The notes: a model not told the origin generated them from the letters alone. A stretch of 64,000 nucleotides of DNA from Candidatus Thiosymbion ectosymbiont of Catanema sp. Cochon2018 (GCA_011392765.1 WYCW01000004.1:884205-948204), one strand, 5' to 3'. Positions 6,559 to 16,886 are shown, numbered from the stretch's first letter. Translations and numbers: made by a program.

Positions 6559-9384
6559 ATGGACACCATCCGCATCCGCGGCGCTCGTACCCACAACCTC
6601 AAGAATCTGGATCTGGACCTGCCGCGGGATCGGCTGATCGTGCTCACCGGGCTGTCCGGGTCCGGCAAATCCTCGCTGGCCTTCGATACCATCTACGCGG
6701 AGGGACAGCGTCGCTATGTGGAATCCCTGTCCGCCTACGCCCGCCAGTTCCTGTCGATGATGGACAAGCCGGATCTGGACCACATCGAGGGGCTGTCGCC
6801 GGCCATCTCCATCGAGCAGAAGACGACCTCCCACAACCCCCGCTCCACCGTCGGCACCATCACCGAGATCTACGATTACCTGCGCCTGCTCTTCGCTCGG
6901 GTCGGCACCCCTCATTGTCCTAAGCACGGCACCTCCCTTACGGCCCAGACCGTGAGCCAGATGGTGGACCAGGTCCTGGCCCTGCCCGGTGGTGAAAAAC
7001 TGATGCTGCTGGCCCCGGTGGTCTCCGAGCGCAAGGGGGAGTATCACCGCCTGCTCGGTGAGCTCCACGCCCAGGGCTTCATCCGTGCCCGTATCGACGG
7101 CGAGTTGTTCGAGCTCGACGCCCCCCCGGAGCTGGATCTCAGGCGCAAGCATACTATCGAAGTGGTGGTGGACCGCTTTCGGGTCCGACCGGACCTCGCA
7201 CTCCGGCTCGCCGAGTCCTTCGAGACCGCCCTGGGCCTTTCGGACGGGCTGGCGCGGGTGGCCCGGATCGACGCGCCGGACCAGGAGGAGTTGCTGTTTT
7301 CCGCCTCCTTCGCCTGCCCCGAGTGCGGCTACAGCGTTGCGGACCTGGAGCCGCGGCTGTTTTCCTTCAACAACCCGGCGGGCGCCTGCCCCACCTGCGA
7401 CGGCTTGGGCGTCGAGCAGTTCTTCGACCCGGCCAAGGTCGTAAGTCACCCCCAATCGAGTCTCGCCGGGGGGGCCATCCGCGGCTGGGACCGGCGCAAT
7501 GCCTACTATTTCCAGCTGATCCGCGCCCTCGGCGCCCACTATGGCTTCGACGTGGAGACCCCCTGGCAGGCGCTATCGGAGAAGGCACGCAAGCTGGTCC
7601 TCTATGGCTCCGGGCGGGAGAAGATCAAATTTACCCTGCCCCACGAACGCGGCTCCGGCAAGTTGCGACCCTTCGAGGGCATCCTCCCCAATATGGAGCG
7701 CCGCTACCGGGAAACGGACTCCAACACGGTGCGCGAGGAGCTCGCCCGCTACATCTCCCGGCAGTCCTGCCCCGACTGCGCTGGCTCCCGCCTCAACGAG
7801 GCGGCGCGTCACGTGCTGGTCGCCGACCACAACCTGCCGCGGCTGGCCGCCCTGCCCGTGGGCGAGTCCCTCCACTTCTTCGAGACCCTGAGCCTGCCCG
7901 GCCGGCACGGTGAGATCGGCGCCAAGATCATCAAGGAAATCGCCCTGCGATTGCGGTTCCTGGTAGACGTGGGCCTCGACTACCTGACCCTGGAGAGAAG
8001 CGCCGATTCCCTGTCCGGCGGCGAGGCCCAGAGAATCCGACTCGCCAGCCAGATTGGCGCCGGCCTGGTGGGCGTCATGTATATCCTGGACGAGCCTTCC
8101 ATCGGTCTGCACCAACGCGACAATGCCCGCCTGCTGCGCACCCTCACCCACCTGCGGGACCTGGGCAACACCGTCATCGTGGTCGAGCACGACGAGGAAG
8201 CCATCCGCACCGCCGACCTGGTGGTGGACCTGGGACCCGGCGCCGGCGTTCACGGCGGCAAGATCGTGTCTCAGGGCACGAGCGACGAGGTGGCCGCCGA
8301 TCCCGGTTCCCTTACCGGCCGTTATCTGTGCGGCGACCTGCGCATCGAGATCCCGGCCGCCCGCACCCCTGTGGACCCCGAACGCCAACTGTGGGTGCGA
8401 GGGGCCTGCGGCCATAACCTGAAGGGCATCGACACCGCCATCCCGGTGGGCACCTTCTGCTGCATCACCGGCGTCTCGGGCTCCGGCAAGTCCACCCTCA
8501 TCAACGACACCCTCTACCCGGCCATCGCCCGCCGACTCAACGGCGCGGTCTCGAGCCCGGCCCAACACGGATCGATCGAAGGGTTGGACCACTTCGACAA
8601 GGTAGTAGACATCGATCAGAGCCCCATCGGTCGCACCCCCCGCTCCAATCCCGCCACCTACACCGGCCTCTTCGGCCCGGTGCGGGAGCTGTTCGCCGCC
8701 GTGCCCGAGGCCCGCTCCCGCGGCTACACCCCCGGCCGGTTCAGCTTCAACGTCAAAGGGGGGCGCTGCGAAACCTGCCGCGGGGACGGCTTGATCCGGG
8801 TCGAAATGCATTTTCTACCGGACGTCTACGTCCAGTGCGATACCTGCCGGGGCCGGAGGTACAACCGCGAGACCCTGGAAATCCGCTACAAGGGCAAGAC
8901 CATCGACCAGGTCCTCGACCTCACGGTAGAAGACGCCGCGGACTTCTTCTCCGCCGTCCCGGTCATCAAACGCAAGCTCCAGACCCTGATCGACGTGGGA
9001 CTGGCCTACATCCGCCTCGGCCAGAGCGCCACCACCCTGTCCGGGGGAGAAGCCCAGCGGGTCAAGCTGTCACGGGAACTCAGCAAGCGGGATACCGGCC
9101 GCACCCTCTACATCCTGGACGAACCCACGACCGGCCTCCATTTCGAGGACGTCAAGCAACTCCTGCAAGTCCTTCACCGCTTGCGCGACCACGGCAACAC
9201 GGTGGTCGTCATCGAACACAACCTGGACGTCATCAAGACCGCAGATTGGATCCTCGACCTGGGACCGGAGGGTGGTGATAAAGGCGGCGAGATCGTCGCC
9301 ACGGGTACTCCCGAGCAGATTGCCGCCAATCCGGACTCCCATACCGGACGGTTCCTCAAGCCCCATCTGGAGCGGGGGTGGTGA
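6559..9384 (+). CDS. uvrA: Excinuclease ABC subunit A
   Basis: The 941-aa product fits UvrA length. It has Walker [15 protein letters not shown] near residue 30, zinc-binding CPECG and CPTCDGLG, a first ABC signature [13 protein letters not shown], a second Walker [23 protein letters not shown] and [10 protein letters not shown], and a second signature [12 protein letters not shown]. It is the damage-recognition ATPase of nucleotide excision repair. The track begins 46 codons earlier, but those residues come from repeat sequence and UvrA normally begins near [16 protein letters not shown], so I place the start at 6559. No strong ribosome site is visible there. Confidence 0.97.
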   Translation: MDTIRIRGARTHNLKNLDLDLPRDRLIVLTGLSGSGKSSLAFDTIYAEGQRRYVESLSAYARQFLSMMDKPDLDHIEGLSPAISIEQKTTSHNPRSTVGTITEIYDYLRLLFARVGTPHCPKHGTSLTAQTVSQMVDQVLALPGGEKLMLLAPVVSERKGEYHRLLGELHAQGFIRARIDGELFELDAPPELDLRRKHTIEVVVDRFRVRPDLALRLAESFETALGLSDGLARVARIDAPDQEELLFSASFACPECGYSVADLEPRLFSFNNPAGACPTCDGLGVEQFFDPAKVVSHPQSSLAGGAIRGWDRRNAYYFQLIRALGAHYGFDVETPWQALSEKARKLVLYGSGREKIKFTLPHERGSGKLRPFEGILPNMERRYRETDSNTVREELARYISRQSCPDCAGSRLNEAARHVLVADHNLPRLAALPVGESLHFFETLSLPGRHGEIGAKIIKEIALRLRFLVDVGLDYLTLERSADSLSGGEAQRIRLASQIGAGLVGVMYILDEPSIGLHQRDNARLLRTLTHLRDLGNTVIVVEHDEEAIRTADLVVDLGPGAGVHGGKIVSQGTSDEVAADPGSLTGRYLCGDLRIEIPAARTPVDPERQLWVRGACGHNLKGIDTAIPVGTFCCITGVSGSGKSTLINDTLYPAIARRLNGAVSSPAQHGSIEGLDHFDKVVDIDQSPIGRTPRSNPATYTGLFGPVRELFAAVPEARSRGYTPGRFSFNVKGGRCETCRGDGLIRVEMHFLPDVYVQCDTCRGRRYNRETLEIRYKGKTIDQVLDLTVEDAADFFSAVPVIKRKLQTLIDVGLAYIRLGQSATTLSGGEAQRVKLSRELSKRDTGRTLYILDEPTTGLHFEDVKQLLQVLHRLRDHGNTVVVIEHNLDVIKTADWILDLGPEGGDKGGEIVATGTPEQIAANPDSHTGRFLKPHLERGW

Positions 9385-9532
9385 GCCCGTAGATACGGTA
9401 GGTCGCCGGGCTCGTCCCGACGCAGGGCGAGCGAAATCTCATGATGATTAACGAAGCGGTAGACTGGGTTGAGGAACGAAACCCAGCTTTCGCATACTGA
9501 ACACGACCGCGGGTTGACTACGACAAGTAACG

Positions 9533-9868
9533 ATGGCCGAGAACATGGGATTTAATACGGAACCGACCGGTTACGAGAAAACCATCCTGTCGGATCTACA
9601 AGGTGCTTGGCAGTGCCTGCGCGGGGAAGTGGCCGAGAATCCGGGGTTCAATAGTTGGGAGCGGGCGCTTTTTCACATCGACGAGGCCATGAGCTGGGAA
9701 TCCGTGCGCAACCTCCGACAGATGCAGCGCAGCCTGATACTTGTGCGCAATATTCTCCGACAGGCTGACGCACCGGATGGCGTGACCGAGTGCCTGGAGG
9801 TCGTGAGTGAACTCATGGACGAGACGCTGGAGGCGCTCTCAAACGGTGAAATTCGACCTGTTGTCTAG
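9533..9868 (+). CDS. Hypothetical protein, 111 aa
   Basis: This is a soluble, mainly helical protein (for example SWERALFHIDEAMSWESVRN and LRQMQRSLILVRNILRQA) with no recognised domain, signal or membrane segment. It stands alone between uvrA and the GH92 gene. Its TAG stop is the CTAG boundary of a GGGGGCG-family repeat, so the repeat begins exactly where the protein ends. No convincing ribosome site is seen before the ATG; GC-rich codon use supports a real gene. Confidence 0.6.
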   Translation: MAENMGFNTEPTGYEKTILSDLQGAWQCLRGEVAENPGFNSWERALFHIDEAMSWESVRNLRQMQRSLILVRNILRQADAPDGVTECLEVVSELMDETLEALSNGEIRPVV

Positions 9869-9900
9869 GGGGCGTTCTCAATTGAGCCGAATCCTCGTGA
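9865..9900. repeat. Half-module of the GGGGGCGTTCTCAAT family
   Basis: CTAGGGGGCGTTCTCAATTGAGCC begins at the stop codon of the preceding gene. The opposite end seen in full copies (12921-13094, 52377-52531) is missing. Confidence 0.65.
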
Positions 9901-9972
9901 AAATCAAGCACATCAGACCCCTGCAACAGCGGCTACGAGTTTCCGAGACACTCCGCGGCGCGGAGCTTGTGC

Positions 9973-10168
9973 GTTCCCACGCGGCGAGACTGTGAAAGTA
10001 TTGCTGAATTTTCAGAGGGCCAGGGACAGAGCGACACAATCTCCCCAGATTAAGCGTCATAGCTTTTCCCTAGCCCCACATGGTGCGGAATTTTGCATGG
10101 AACACGTCAATCTCATTCCACCGTCTCCGGGAAAACCGAATACTTTCACAGTCTCGGCGCGTGGGAAC
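9973..10168. repeat. Element with 30-bp inverted arms
   Basis: Starting from GTTCCCACGCGGCGAGACTG, a 30-bp arm is mirrored at 10139-10168 with one or two mismatches. The left part resembles 48064-48140 (ACTGTGAAA, TTTTCAGAG, GCCAGGGACAG). It fills the gap before the GH92 gene. Confidence 0.7.
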
Positions 10169-10218
10169 GAGAAAAATAAGCACGAAGTAATCCAATGCCG
10201 AAATACAGGTGAAAACTA

Positions 10219-12708
10219 ATGTATCGGATTTCTATTTTTTCCGGTCGAAGACAAAAGAAACTCATTGGTTTCCCGACCCTTCTGCTTGGTGTGGCTTTCT
10301 TCGTTTCCACCGAGATCTGCATCGCAGCACAATCTCAAGTACCCTGCTATGAAGAAGGAGCGACTTCCCCCAGTTCCTTACTGGCGTGCGTCGATCCCTT
10401 TATCGGTACGAAAGGAAAGGCCAATGGATTCCCCGGCCCACAACTACCATTCGGGATGGTCAGCCTGAGCCCGGACTGCGGCGATTTGACAACCAACTCC
10501 GGCTACCGTAGCGAAAAAAGCAGTGACAATACCATCAGAGGATTCAGTCATCTCCATGTAAGCGGCACCGGCGGAGGTCCGAAGTACGGTGTTATTCTGC
10601 TCTCTCCCGTTCAGGGTGATCTCGACCCATCCAATTACGGATCAAAAAACAGAAGCAGAGAACAGGCGAGGCCGGGATACTACAGCGTTCACCTGGATGA
10701 CTACGAGACAACTGCGGAATTGACCACTTCGCACAGCGTTGGTGTCCACCGATATACTTTTCCCTCATCGACCGATTCCGGAATTCTTTTGGACGTCCGG
10801 CATCACCTTACGCAAAGGGTGGATTTAGCAGAGATTTACAGGGAAGATCAGACATTCGAGGGTGGTGAAGTACGACTTCTCTCGAATCGTGAGATCGCCG
10901 GCTTCGGCAAATACAAGGGGGGATGGAACAAAGGGGAAACCTATACAGTATATTTTTATGCGGTTTTCGACACCGATGCGAAAAGCGGCGGTGTATGGGA
11001 CAAAGATGAAATACGCACAACGGATTTCGACACCGATGCAGAAAGCAACGATGTTTGGGATGGAAAATGTCCAAAGGATACAAAGGACAAATGTGCAGAT
11101 GCCACTCCGAAAGAACGGTTGGGGGCCTTCTTTTCATACGATACGACTCCTGACAAGCCTATCCTCGTGAAGGTAGGTATTTCGTTCAGGAGCGTCGACA
11201 AGGCGCGGCAGAATATCGAGAGAGAAGTACCGGATTGGGATTTCGATAAAGTCCTTCGGTCCGCGGAAAGCAAATGGGAATCGGTCCTGAGCAAAGTACA
11301 GGTCAAAGTGGACCCTGCAAATCGACATAATTCAGCCGATCTCGTCGGCCTTTACTCTGCATTGTACCGATCGCATCTGATGCCCCATGACAGAACCGGC
11401 GAACATCCTGATCCTGAATGGGAACCCGAAGCCGATTATTTCGACGATTATTATGCGATTTGGGATACCTACCGCACACTCCATCCGTTGTTGACAATCA
11501 TCCAACCGGAGATGCAGTCGCGGATGGTGCAGTCATTGCTGCATATCTACAAACATGACGGCTATCTGCCCGATGCGCGTAGCGGAAACTCCAACGGCAG
11601 GACCCAGGGGGGAAGCAACGCCGATATCCTTATAGCCGACGCATTTGCAAAGGGTCTTGCGGGCATCGATTACGAGCTGGCGTTGGAGGCCATGCGGAAG
11701 AACGCAGAAGTCATTCCGTATCCCGACGATGCGGAGAAACACGGCCGGGGTGGGTTACTCGACTTCATCAACAAGGGATACGTCTCGACCGATTACAATC
11801 GATCCGGTACCAGAACCGTAGAATACAGCTACAACGACTTCGCTATTGCATCGGTGGCGGCCGGTCTCGGAAAGAAACGGCTTGCAGCCAAGTATCTGGC
11901 GCGTTCCGGAAATTGGAAAAACCTGTGGAATCTGGGGTACTCGTCATTTGGTTTCACGGGCTTTATCCATCCAAGAGATCGGAAAGGGAAGTGGAGCCCC
12001 GGGTTTTCGGCTTTAGAAGGCAGAACCTGGCATGATGTCTTTTATGAGGACAATACTTGGTCCTACTCCCTGGCAATTCCGCATGACGTTGCCGGCCTGA
12101 TAAAAAAGATCGGTTCACCGAAGCTGCTGAGTAAAAGACTGGATTTCTTATTCGACGGGCACCGTCAGCACTCCATTCGACCCGAGCTCATGTTCAGGAT
12201 CGGCAACGAACCGGACTTCCTGACCCCTTACCTGTATCTTTGGGCCGGTGAACCCCACAAGGCGGCCCAGCGGGTCACAGAGACCTTGCGGACTTATTTC
12301 CGCAGTAAACCGGACGGAGAGCCCCGGCTGCCGGGAAACGACGACGCCGGCGCCCTTTCGAGCTGGTACATCTTCAGTTCCTCGGGCTTCTATCCATTAG
12401 CAGGAACGGATATCTACCTCGTTACCCGTCCGGGCTTTCCGGAAATCTCTTTTTCTCTGAGCAATGGAAAGCGGTTTACCGTGAAGGTAAGAAACTATGC
12501 TCCCGCTGATAAGATGCCTTACATAAAGAAGGCCCGTTTAAATGGAAAGGAGCTGACTCGCGCCTGGTTCAGGCACTCGGAAATCGCTCAGGGAGGCACC
12601 TTAGAGCTGGTCCTGGCAGAAACCCCTTCGGATTGGGCGACGGATCCGGAGAATGTACCGCCGTCAGGCGAGAAGCTGCTGCCTTCCGATATCGAATTAC
12701 AACCCTAA
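10219..12708 (+). CDS. Secreted GH92 alpha-1,2-mannosidase-like glycosidase
   Basis: This 829-aa protein has an N-terminal hydrophobic export signal (LIGFPTLLLGVAFFVSTEIC). The mature part has GH92 features: VDPFIGTKGKANGFPGPQLP, GFSHLHVSGTG, YYAIWDTYRTLHPLL, GNEPDFLTPYLYLWAG and GNDDAGALSSWYIFSSSGFY. GH92 enzymes are calcium-dependent exo-mannosidases acting on alpha-mannans and N-glycans; substrate here is inferred. An AGGTG box precedes the ATG. A 20-residue internal tandem duplication lies at about residues 249-288. The TAA stop is the CTAA boundary of a repeat module. Base composition is lower in GC than uvrA. Confidence 0.9.
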   Translation: MYRISIFSGRRQKKLIGFPTLLLGVAFFVSTEICIAAQSQVPCYEEGATSPSSLLACVDPFIGTKGKANGFPGPQLPFGMVSLSPDCGDLTTNSGYRSEKSSDNTIRGFSHLHVSGTGGGPKYGVILLSPVQGDLDPSNYGSKNRSREQARPGYYSVHLDDYETTAELTTSHSVGVHRYTFPSSTDSGILLDVRHHLTQRVDLAEIYREDQTFEGGEVRLLSNREIAGFGKYKGGWNKGETYTVYFYAVFDTDAKSGGVWDKDEIRTTDFDTDAESNDVWDGKCPKDTKDKCADATPKERLGAFFSYDTTPDKPILVKVGISFRSVDKARQNIEREVPDWDFDKVLRSAESKWESVLSKVQVKVDPANRHNSADLVGLYSALYRSHLMPHDRTGEHPDPEWEPEADYFDDYYAIWDTYRTLHPLLTIIQPEMQSRMVQSLLHIYKHDGYLPDARSGNSNGRTQGGSNADILIADAFAKGLAGIDYELALEAMRKNAEVIPYPDDAEKHGRGGLLDFINKGYVSTDYNRSGTRTVEYSYNDFAIASVAAGLGKKRLAAKYLARSGNWKNLWNLGYSSFGFTGFIHPRDRKGKWSPGFSALEGRTWHDVFYEDNTWSYSLAIPHDVAGLIKKIGSPKLLSKRLDFLFDGHRQHSIRPELMFRIGNEPDFLTPYLYLWAGEPHKAAQRVTETLRTYFRSKPDGEPRLPGNDDAGALSSWYIFSSSGFYPLAGTDIYLVTRPGFPEISFSLSNGKRFTVKVRNYAPADKMPYIKKARLNGKELTRAWFRHSEIAQGGTLELVLAETPSDWATDPENVPPSGEKLLPSDIELQP

Positions 12709-12924
12709 CGAGGCTTCGTCTCGGACCGACGAGGCGTGACCAACCGCACCGAAGAACCACGGAGGCAGACACGGATAAACACGGATTGTGATCCGTGTTT
12801 ATCTGTGTCTGCCTCCGTGGTTCAAAGGATTTGCAATTCCTGCCCAACAAGAGGCAGAACTATTTTTGTGCAGCGCACAAACTTGACTCAGTTGTAAAGA
12901 TCCGGGTCCCTCAAGGAACCCTAG
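12705..12924. repeat. YTAR module 1 of a five-module train, starting on the GH92 stop codon
   Basis: CGAGGC-family ends run from CTAA to CTAG. The insert is a palindrome of GAACCACGGAGGCAGACACG and its mirror, containing ACACGGATTGTGATCCGTGT. Confidence 0.8.
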
Positions 12925-13094
12925 GGGGCGTTCTCAATTGAGCCAAATTATCATAAAAATCAAGCCCGTAGGCTGGGTTACGGCCAGGGACGGCTAAACC
13001 CAGCACAGGGTATTGCGGATCGGAAAAGCTGGGTTTCGTTCCTCAACCCAGCCTACAATACTTAGATGATTTATTGATTGAGAACGCCCCCTAA
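12921..13094. mobile_element. YTAR module 2: GGGGGCGTTCTCAAT MITE
   Basis: Terminal inverted repeats GGGGGCGTTCTCAAT and ATTGAGAACGCCCCC lie between CTAG and CTAA. The interior is the GTAGGCTGGG/CCCAGCCTAC hairpin. Confidence 0.85.
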
Positions 13095-13156
13095 TATCAC
13101 GTTTCACCTTATTTTTCATTCTCAAATCCGTAGGGTGGGCTGTGCCCACCATCTAG
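13091..13156. repeat. YTAR module 3: GTTTCACC/GGGCTGTGCCCACC element
   Basis: From CTAA to CTAG it carries GTTTCACCTTATTTTTCATT followed by GTAGGGTGGGCTGTGCCCAC. The same element is inserted in the DnaB intein. Confidence 0.75.
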
Positions 13157-13478
13157 CGAGGCTTCGCCTCAGACCGACGAGGCGTGAATTCTTTTTAACC
13201 ATAGAGGGCACGGAGCACACAGAGATGGAAATGCGATTAGCCCAAGTAGAATGCGGTTGATTGATCAATTTCAATGTTCGCCGTCCGGTCGAGGGTGTTA
13301 AACGCGATAGCGTCTGATTCTCTGTGCACTCTGTGTTCTCTGTGGTGAATAAAGAGAGGTCGCAACGACTCGTACCCTGCGAGTAAGGCTTCGCCTTCAG
13401 ACTGGTAAGGCATGAATTTTTTGTGCCGTGCAAAAACTTGACTCATTTGTAAAGTTACGGGTCCCTCAAGGATCCTAG
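13153..13478. repeat. YTAR module 4: CGAGGC family with CTCTGTG palindrome
   Basis: From CTAG to CTAG it contains ACCATAGAGGGCACGGAGCA mirrored by CACTCTGTGTTCTCTGTGGT, plus a second partial CGAGGC end (AAGGCTTCGCCTTCAGACTG), indicating nesting. Confidence 0.75.
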
Positions 13479-13545
13479 GCACAGTATTGGTGGGCACAGC
13501 CCACCCTACGAGATATATGCAAAATATGAAGAAACGGCGTACTAG
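13475..13545. repeat. YTAR module 5: inverted copy of the intein-inserted element
   Basis: From CTAG to CTAG it reads GGCACAGTATTGGTGGGCAC, then CCCACCCTACG and ATATGCAAAATATGAAGAAA, the reverse complement of most of the 55058-55226 insertion. Confidence 0.8.
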
Positions 13546-13628
13546 AGGGCATCTTGAAAGATTCAAGCTATCCGTGCGGGGCAGGGATACCCCGCCATTT
13601 CTGTTGTACCGAATAGAAGCTGATCGAA

Positions 13629-14831
13629 ATGCATAATAATATTGATAGGGCAAATGGTGGTTGGGTTACATCTCTCTTTCGGGTGGTACATGTGATTTTG
13701 GCCGTAATATTGTTAGGGTTTATTTACTGGCTTCCACCCATTGATATGAGAGAAGGTCTAAAGCTTGAGAATGCGCATATAAAGGATGCGAAGAGAAGAA
13801 TGTCGGATTGGATCAAGGGTGGTGATAATCGCGACCTGGAAGATCTTCCATTCGTAAGGCTGGCACTTGAGGAGCATGACAAGCTTGTCGCTGAAATAGC
13901 CAATAATGCAGAAAGTATGTATGAGTGGTTTCAGCTCAAGTTTATTTTTATCGGCGCAATCGTTGCCGCCGTGTTTTTCAATCTGTACTTCAGAAATCAT
14001 GAGCAACAACCCGGTCAACAGACTGATCAGAATCATGCGCAAGTAATAAAAGATTCGATAACCGGACCGATCGGTATTGGAGTGATTGCTGTTTCTTTGT
14101 TCGTATGCATAGCAGCTGATCTCCATATTGAAAACCGACGCAAGGGGTCCGTGGAAATAGGATTGTGGATACGTTATTTTGTTGAGCAAATCTTTATCCC
14201 CAAATTAAAAGAAGAGACTTCGGAAAAGGATGCTCAGCAGAAAGAACCCCCGCCAGATCCTCCGCAGAAACCCCTGGAAGAGCGATGGGTTGGGTGGGAG
14301 CAATTTTTACGTGATGCCGGAGCTGGGGAAGAGAAAAATCCCGGATTCCATTTTACAGTCGAGGTAACCTTGTTCAAGTGGATCCCACTTCACTCGTTGA
14401 CTTTTCTGATTTTTATTCTTTATGTTTATGTAACGCAAGAGTGGCAATTGAATAATGATAAGAAGGGGGCGGAGAGAAAGAAAAAAATGCTGGGTGAACC
14501 TAAGTTCTGGGCGGTGTTTTTTTTGATCCATTTCCTGATTCTCGCCCTTGCGGTACTGCTTCATACTCTTTCGGGTACTTTGGTCTTCAAGGAATTAGAG
14601 TTGTGGTCATTTTTAAAGTGGTTACCAGGTTTGTTTGGGCGACTAAACCTCCCTGGCAACTTTCCCAATATTTGGTATTTCGTGGGAGCAGCGGTACTGT
14701 TGGCAATCGTGAACCTCGTCTTTTTACAACTCTTGCGCCTATTTACCCCTCAACAGAGCAAGGGTATGCGCAACTATTCAGGTAACATAGTCATACTTGG
14801 CCGTGACTATGATTTGGACCGATGGCGATGA
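13629..14831 (+). CDS. Multi-pass membrane protein of unknown function
   Basis: This 400-aa protein has about six hydrophobic segments: near residues 18-36, 95-115, 140-160, a central pair around 250-270 and 295-315, and 350-372. A charged, Pro-rich cytoplasmic-like linker (KEPPPDPPQKPLEERWVGW) sits mid-protein. I recognise no family. It is AT-rich compared with neighbours and bracketed by repeat trains, suggesting acquired DNA. It stands alone. No strong ribosome site is visible before the ATG. Confidence 0.65.
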   Translation: MHNNIDRANGGWVTSLFRVVHVILAVILLGFIYWLPPIDMREGLKLENAHIKDAKRRMSDWIKGGDNRDLEDLPFVRLALEEHDKLVAEIANNAESMYEWFQLKFIFIGAIVAAVFFNLYFRNHEQQPGQQTDQNHAQVIKDSITGPIGIGVIAVSLFVCIAADLHIENRRKGSVEIGLWIRYFVEQIFIPKLKEETSEKDAQQKEPPPDPPQKPLEERWVGWEQFLRDAGAGEEKNPGFHFTVEVTLFKWIPLHSLTFLIFILYVYVTQEWQLNNDKKGAERKKKMLGEPKFWAVFFLIHFLILALAVLLHTLSGTLVFKELELWSFLKWLPGLFGRLNLPGNFPNIWYFVGAAVLLAIVNLVFLQLLRLFTPQQSKGMRNYSGNIVILGRDYDLDRWR

Positions 14832-14848
14832 GCATGTAGGTGCGGACG

Positions 14849-14960
14849 CAATGCCATTAAGTTAAGCGTTGCCAGTCGGCAAACCAGAGGAAAAACTACG
14901 AATCACGCGAATCCCCGCGAATCGGATTCGCGCAGGTTCGTGTGATTCGTAGTTTTCTCT
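14849..14960. mobile_element. MITE family A, copy 2, right end lost
   Basis: It begins CAATGCCATTAAGTTAAGCG and carries the internal ACTACGAATCACGCGAAT palindrome, but the right terminal repeat is replaced by a MITE-B end. Confidence 0.8.
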
Positions 14961-14970
14961 TCCGCACCGG

Positions 14971-15028
14971 GGCGGTGTTATAACTCTGTTGTTTTCGGGG
15001 CGCAAGGTATTGATTAGCATGTCTATTT
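14971..15028. mobile_element. MITE family B, copy 1, truncated
   Basis: GGCGGTGTTATAACTCTGTT through TATTGATTAGCATGTCTATT matches 17101-17189, but the right end is replaced by a MITE-C copy at 15029. Confidence 0.8.
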
Positions 15029-15136
15029 GGTGGCGTTCTAACTTTGTTGTTTCGGTTTATGGGATGCCTTGAAAACCCCATGACAGGGAGTTTTCAGGTT
15101 CCCTATACTCGGTAGCAACAAAATTAGAACACCACC
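15029..15136. mobile_element. MITE family C, copy 2, intact
   Basis: This 108-bp element has ends GGTGGCGTTCTAACTTTGTTG and CAACAAAATTAGAACACCACC. It is the uninterrupted version of the copy at 2604. Confidence 0.85.
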
Positions 15137-15199
15137 GACGCGGTGATTGGGTGTGTGCACAAATAACCGGTAATCCATATTCAGAGCGAGGAATTACAA

Positions 15200-16609
15200 A
15201 TGGAAGAGAGAAGCGTCGATGTCGCCGTCATCGGGTCGGGCACTGCCGGCCTCAATGCCCTCGGCCAGATCCGTCGTGCCGGCAAGTCCTTCGTACTCAT
15301 CAACGGCGGCGAACCCGGAACCACCTGCGCCCGGGTCGGCTGCATGCCGTCCAAGGCCATGATCCAGGTGGCAGAGGACTATCACCGCCGGCTGCGCCTG
15401 GGCAAGTACGGCGTCGCCGGATATCGGGAGCCGACCCTCGACGGCAGGCAGGCCATGGAGCACATCCAGGACCTGCGGGACACCTTCGTCGAGCGGGTAC
15501 TCGGCAAGTCCACCGACAAGATGCCCCCGGACCGATTTATCCGGGACTACGCCAGATTCGTCGAGCCCACTCTGCTGGAGGTCGGGGGGCAGCGCATCCG
15601 CGCCCGGAGCGTGGTCGTCGCCACCGGCTCGCGGCCCCTGGTGCCGCCGGCCTGGCAGGCCTTCGGCGAGCGGATCCTCACGACCGATGAGCTCTTCGAG
15701 CTGGAGGATCTGCCGACCTCGGTAGCGGTCATCGGGCTCGGGACTATCGGCCCGGAGCTGGGCCAGAGTCTGCACCGCCTGGGCGTCGAGGTCACGGGCT
15801 TCGATCAGCTCACGACCATTGCCGGCACCCAGGACCCGGAGGTGACGACCTGCGCCATCGACCTGATGGGCAAGGAGTTTCCCATCCACTTGGGACAGGC
15901 CGCCCAAATCGCCGAGGAAGGCGACAAGCTGCGCGTGACGGCCGACGAGAACAGTGTGCTGGTGGAACGGGTCCTGTGCAGTATCGGCCGCGTCCCGAAC
16001 GTCGAGAGGCTCGGCCTGGAGAACCTGGGCGTGGAGTTGGACGCCCGCGGTCTCCCGGCCTATGACCCCGACAGCATGCAGGTGGGGGACCTCCCGGTCT
16101 TTCTCGCCGGCGACATCACCGGCGAGCGCCTGATCCTCCACGAAGCGGCCGACGAGGGTAAGATCGCCGGTTACAACGCCGCCCGCGACCAGGTCACCGC
16201 CTTCCGCCGCAAGGTGCCCCTGTCCATCAACTTCTGCGACCCCAACATCTGCGCCGTGGGTAGGCGTTGGAACGACCTGGACCAGGCGACCACGGCCGTG
16301 GGCCAGATCCGCTTCGCACCCGTCGGACGGGCGCTGATCATGGGCAGCAACCGGGGCATGCTGCGCGTCTACGCCGATCAGCGCAGCGGCGTCATCCTGG
16401 GTGCGGAAATGATCGCGCCCAAAGGCGAGAACCTGGCCCATCTGCTGTGCTGGTGCATCGAGCAGGGGCTGACGGTCGGGCGGTTGCTGCGCATGCCCTT
16501 TTACCACCCGGTCATCGAGGAGGCCCTGCAGGCGGCCCTCTATGACCTCTACGACAAGGTCGAGGCCAAGAACGAGGGACTTACCGAGCTATTCCCCGAC
16601 ACTCACTAG
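15200..16609 (+). CDS. Dihydrolipoamide dehydrogenase-like flavoprotein
   Basis: The 469-aa product has FAD-binding VIGSGTAGLNA near the N-terminus, the redox disulfide CARVGCMPSK, ATGSRP, an NAD-binding VIGLGTIGPELGQSL and the C-terminal HPVIEEALQAAL with the catalytic His-Glu. These define the class I pyridine-nucleotide disulfide oxidoreductases. No lipoyl-complex genes are adjacent, so a stand-alone reductase is possible. A GAGGAA box lies seven bases before the ATG. The TAG stop is the first CTAG of a repeat module. Confidence 0.9.
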   Translation: MEERSVDVAVIGSGTAGLNALGQIRRAGKSFVLINGGEPGTTCARVGCMPSKAMIQVAEDYHRRLRLGKYGVAGYREPTLDGRQAMEHIQDLRDTFVERVLGKSTDKMPPDRFIRDYARFVEPTLLEVGGQRIRARSVVVATGSRPLVPPAWQAFGERILTTDELFELEDLPTSVAVIGLGTIGPELGQSLHRLGVEVTGFDQLTTIAGTQDPEVTTCAIDLMGKEFPIHLGQAAQIAEEGDKLRVTADENSVLVERVLCSIGRVPNVERLGLENLGVELDARGLPAYDPDSMQVGDLPVFLAGDITGERLILHEAADEGKIAGYNAARDQVTAFRRKVPLSINFCDPNICAVGRRWNDLDQATTAVGQIRFAPVGRALIMGSNRGMLRVYADQRSGVILGAEMIAPKGENLAHLLCWCIEQGLTVGRLLRMPFYHPVIEEALQAALYDLYDKVEAKNEGLTELFPDTH

Positions 16610-16825
16610 CGAGGCTTCGCCTCAGACCGACAAGGCGTGAGGCCCCAAAAGCCCCTCTCCCGTAAGGCCCCATCTCCTACGCCCAACCAGCCGTTGGAGA
16701 GCCGGGATAGGTCGAAATCGGGATCGGGATCGCAATCGGAATCTCGATCCCGATCCCGATCCCGATTTATGCACTGCACAAACTTGACTCATTTGTAAAG
16801 ATGCAGGTCCCTCAAGGAATCCTAG
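16606..16825. repeat. YTAR module on the stop codon of the flavoprotein gene
   Basis: This CGAGGC-family copy with the GATCGG hexamer array runs from CTAG (16606) to CTAG (16822). Confidence 0.8.
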
Positions 16826-16886
16826 TCGACCCGGGGTGGGCGCGTATGAATTGCTTTACAGCTGCCTCGTGCGATCCGAAGCGGAC

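Noticed and set aside
6145-7539. 464-aa minus-strand ORF
   Set aside because: It is antisense to moeA-uvrA spacer and uvrA; composition is that of a GC-rich shadow frame and uvrA is certain.
7573-8811. 412-aa minus-strand ORF
   Set aside because: Antisense shadow of uvrA.
15194-16507. 437-aa minus-strand ORF
   Set aside because: Antisense shadow of the flavoprotein gene, which has all family motifs.
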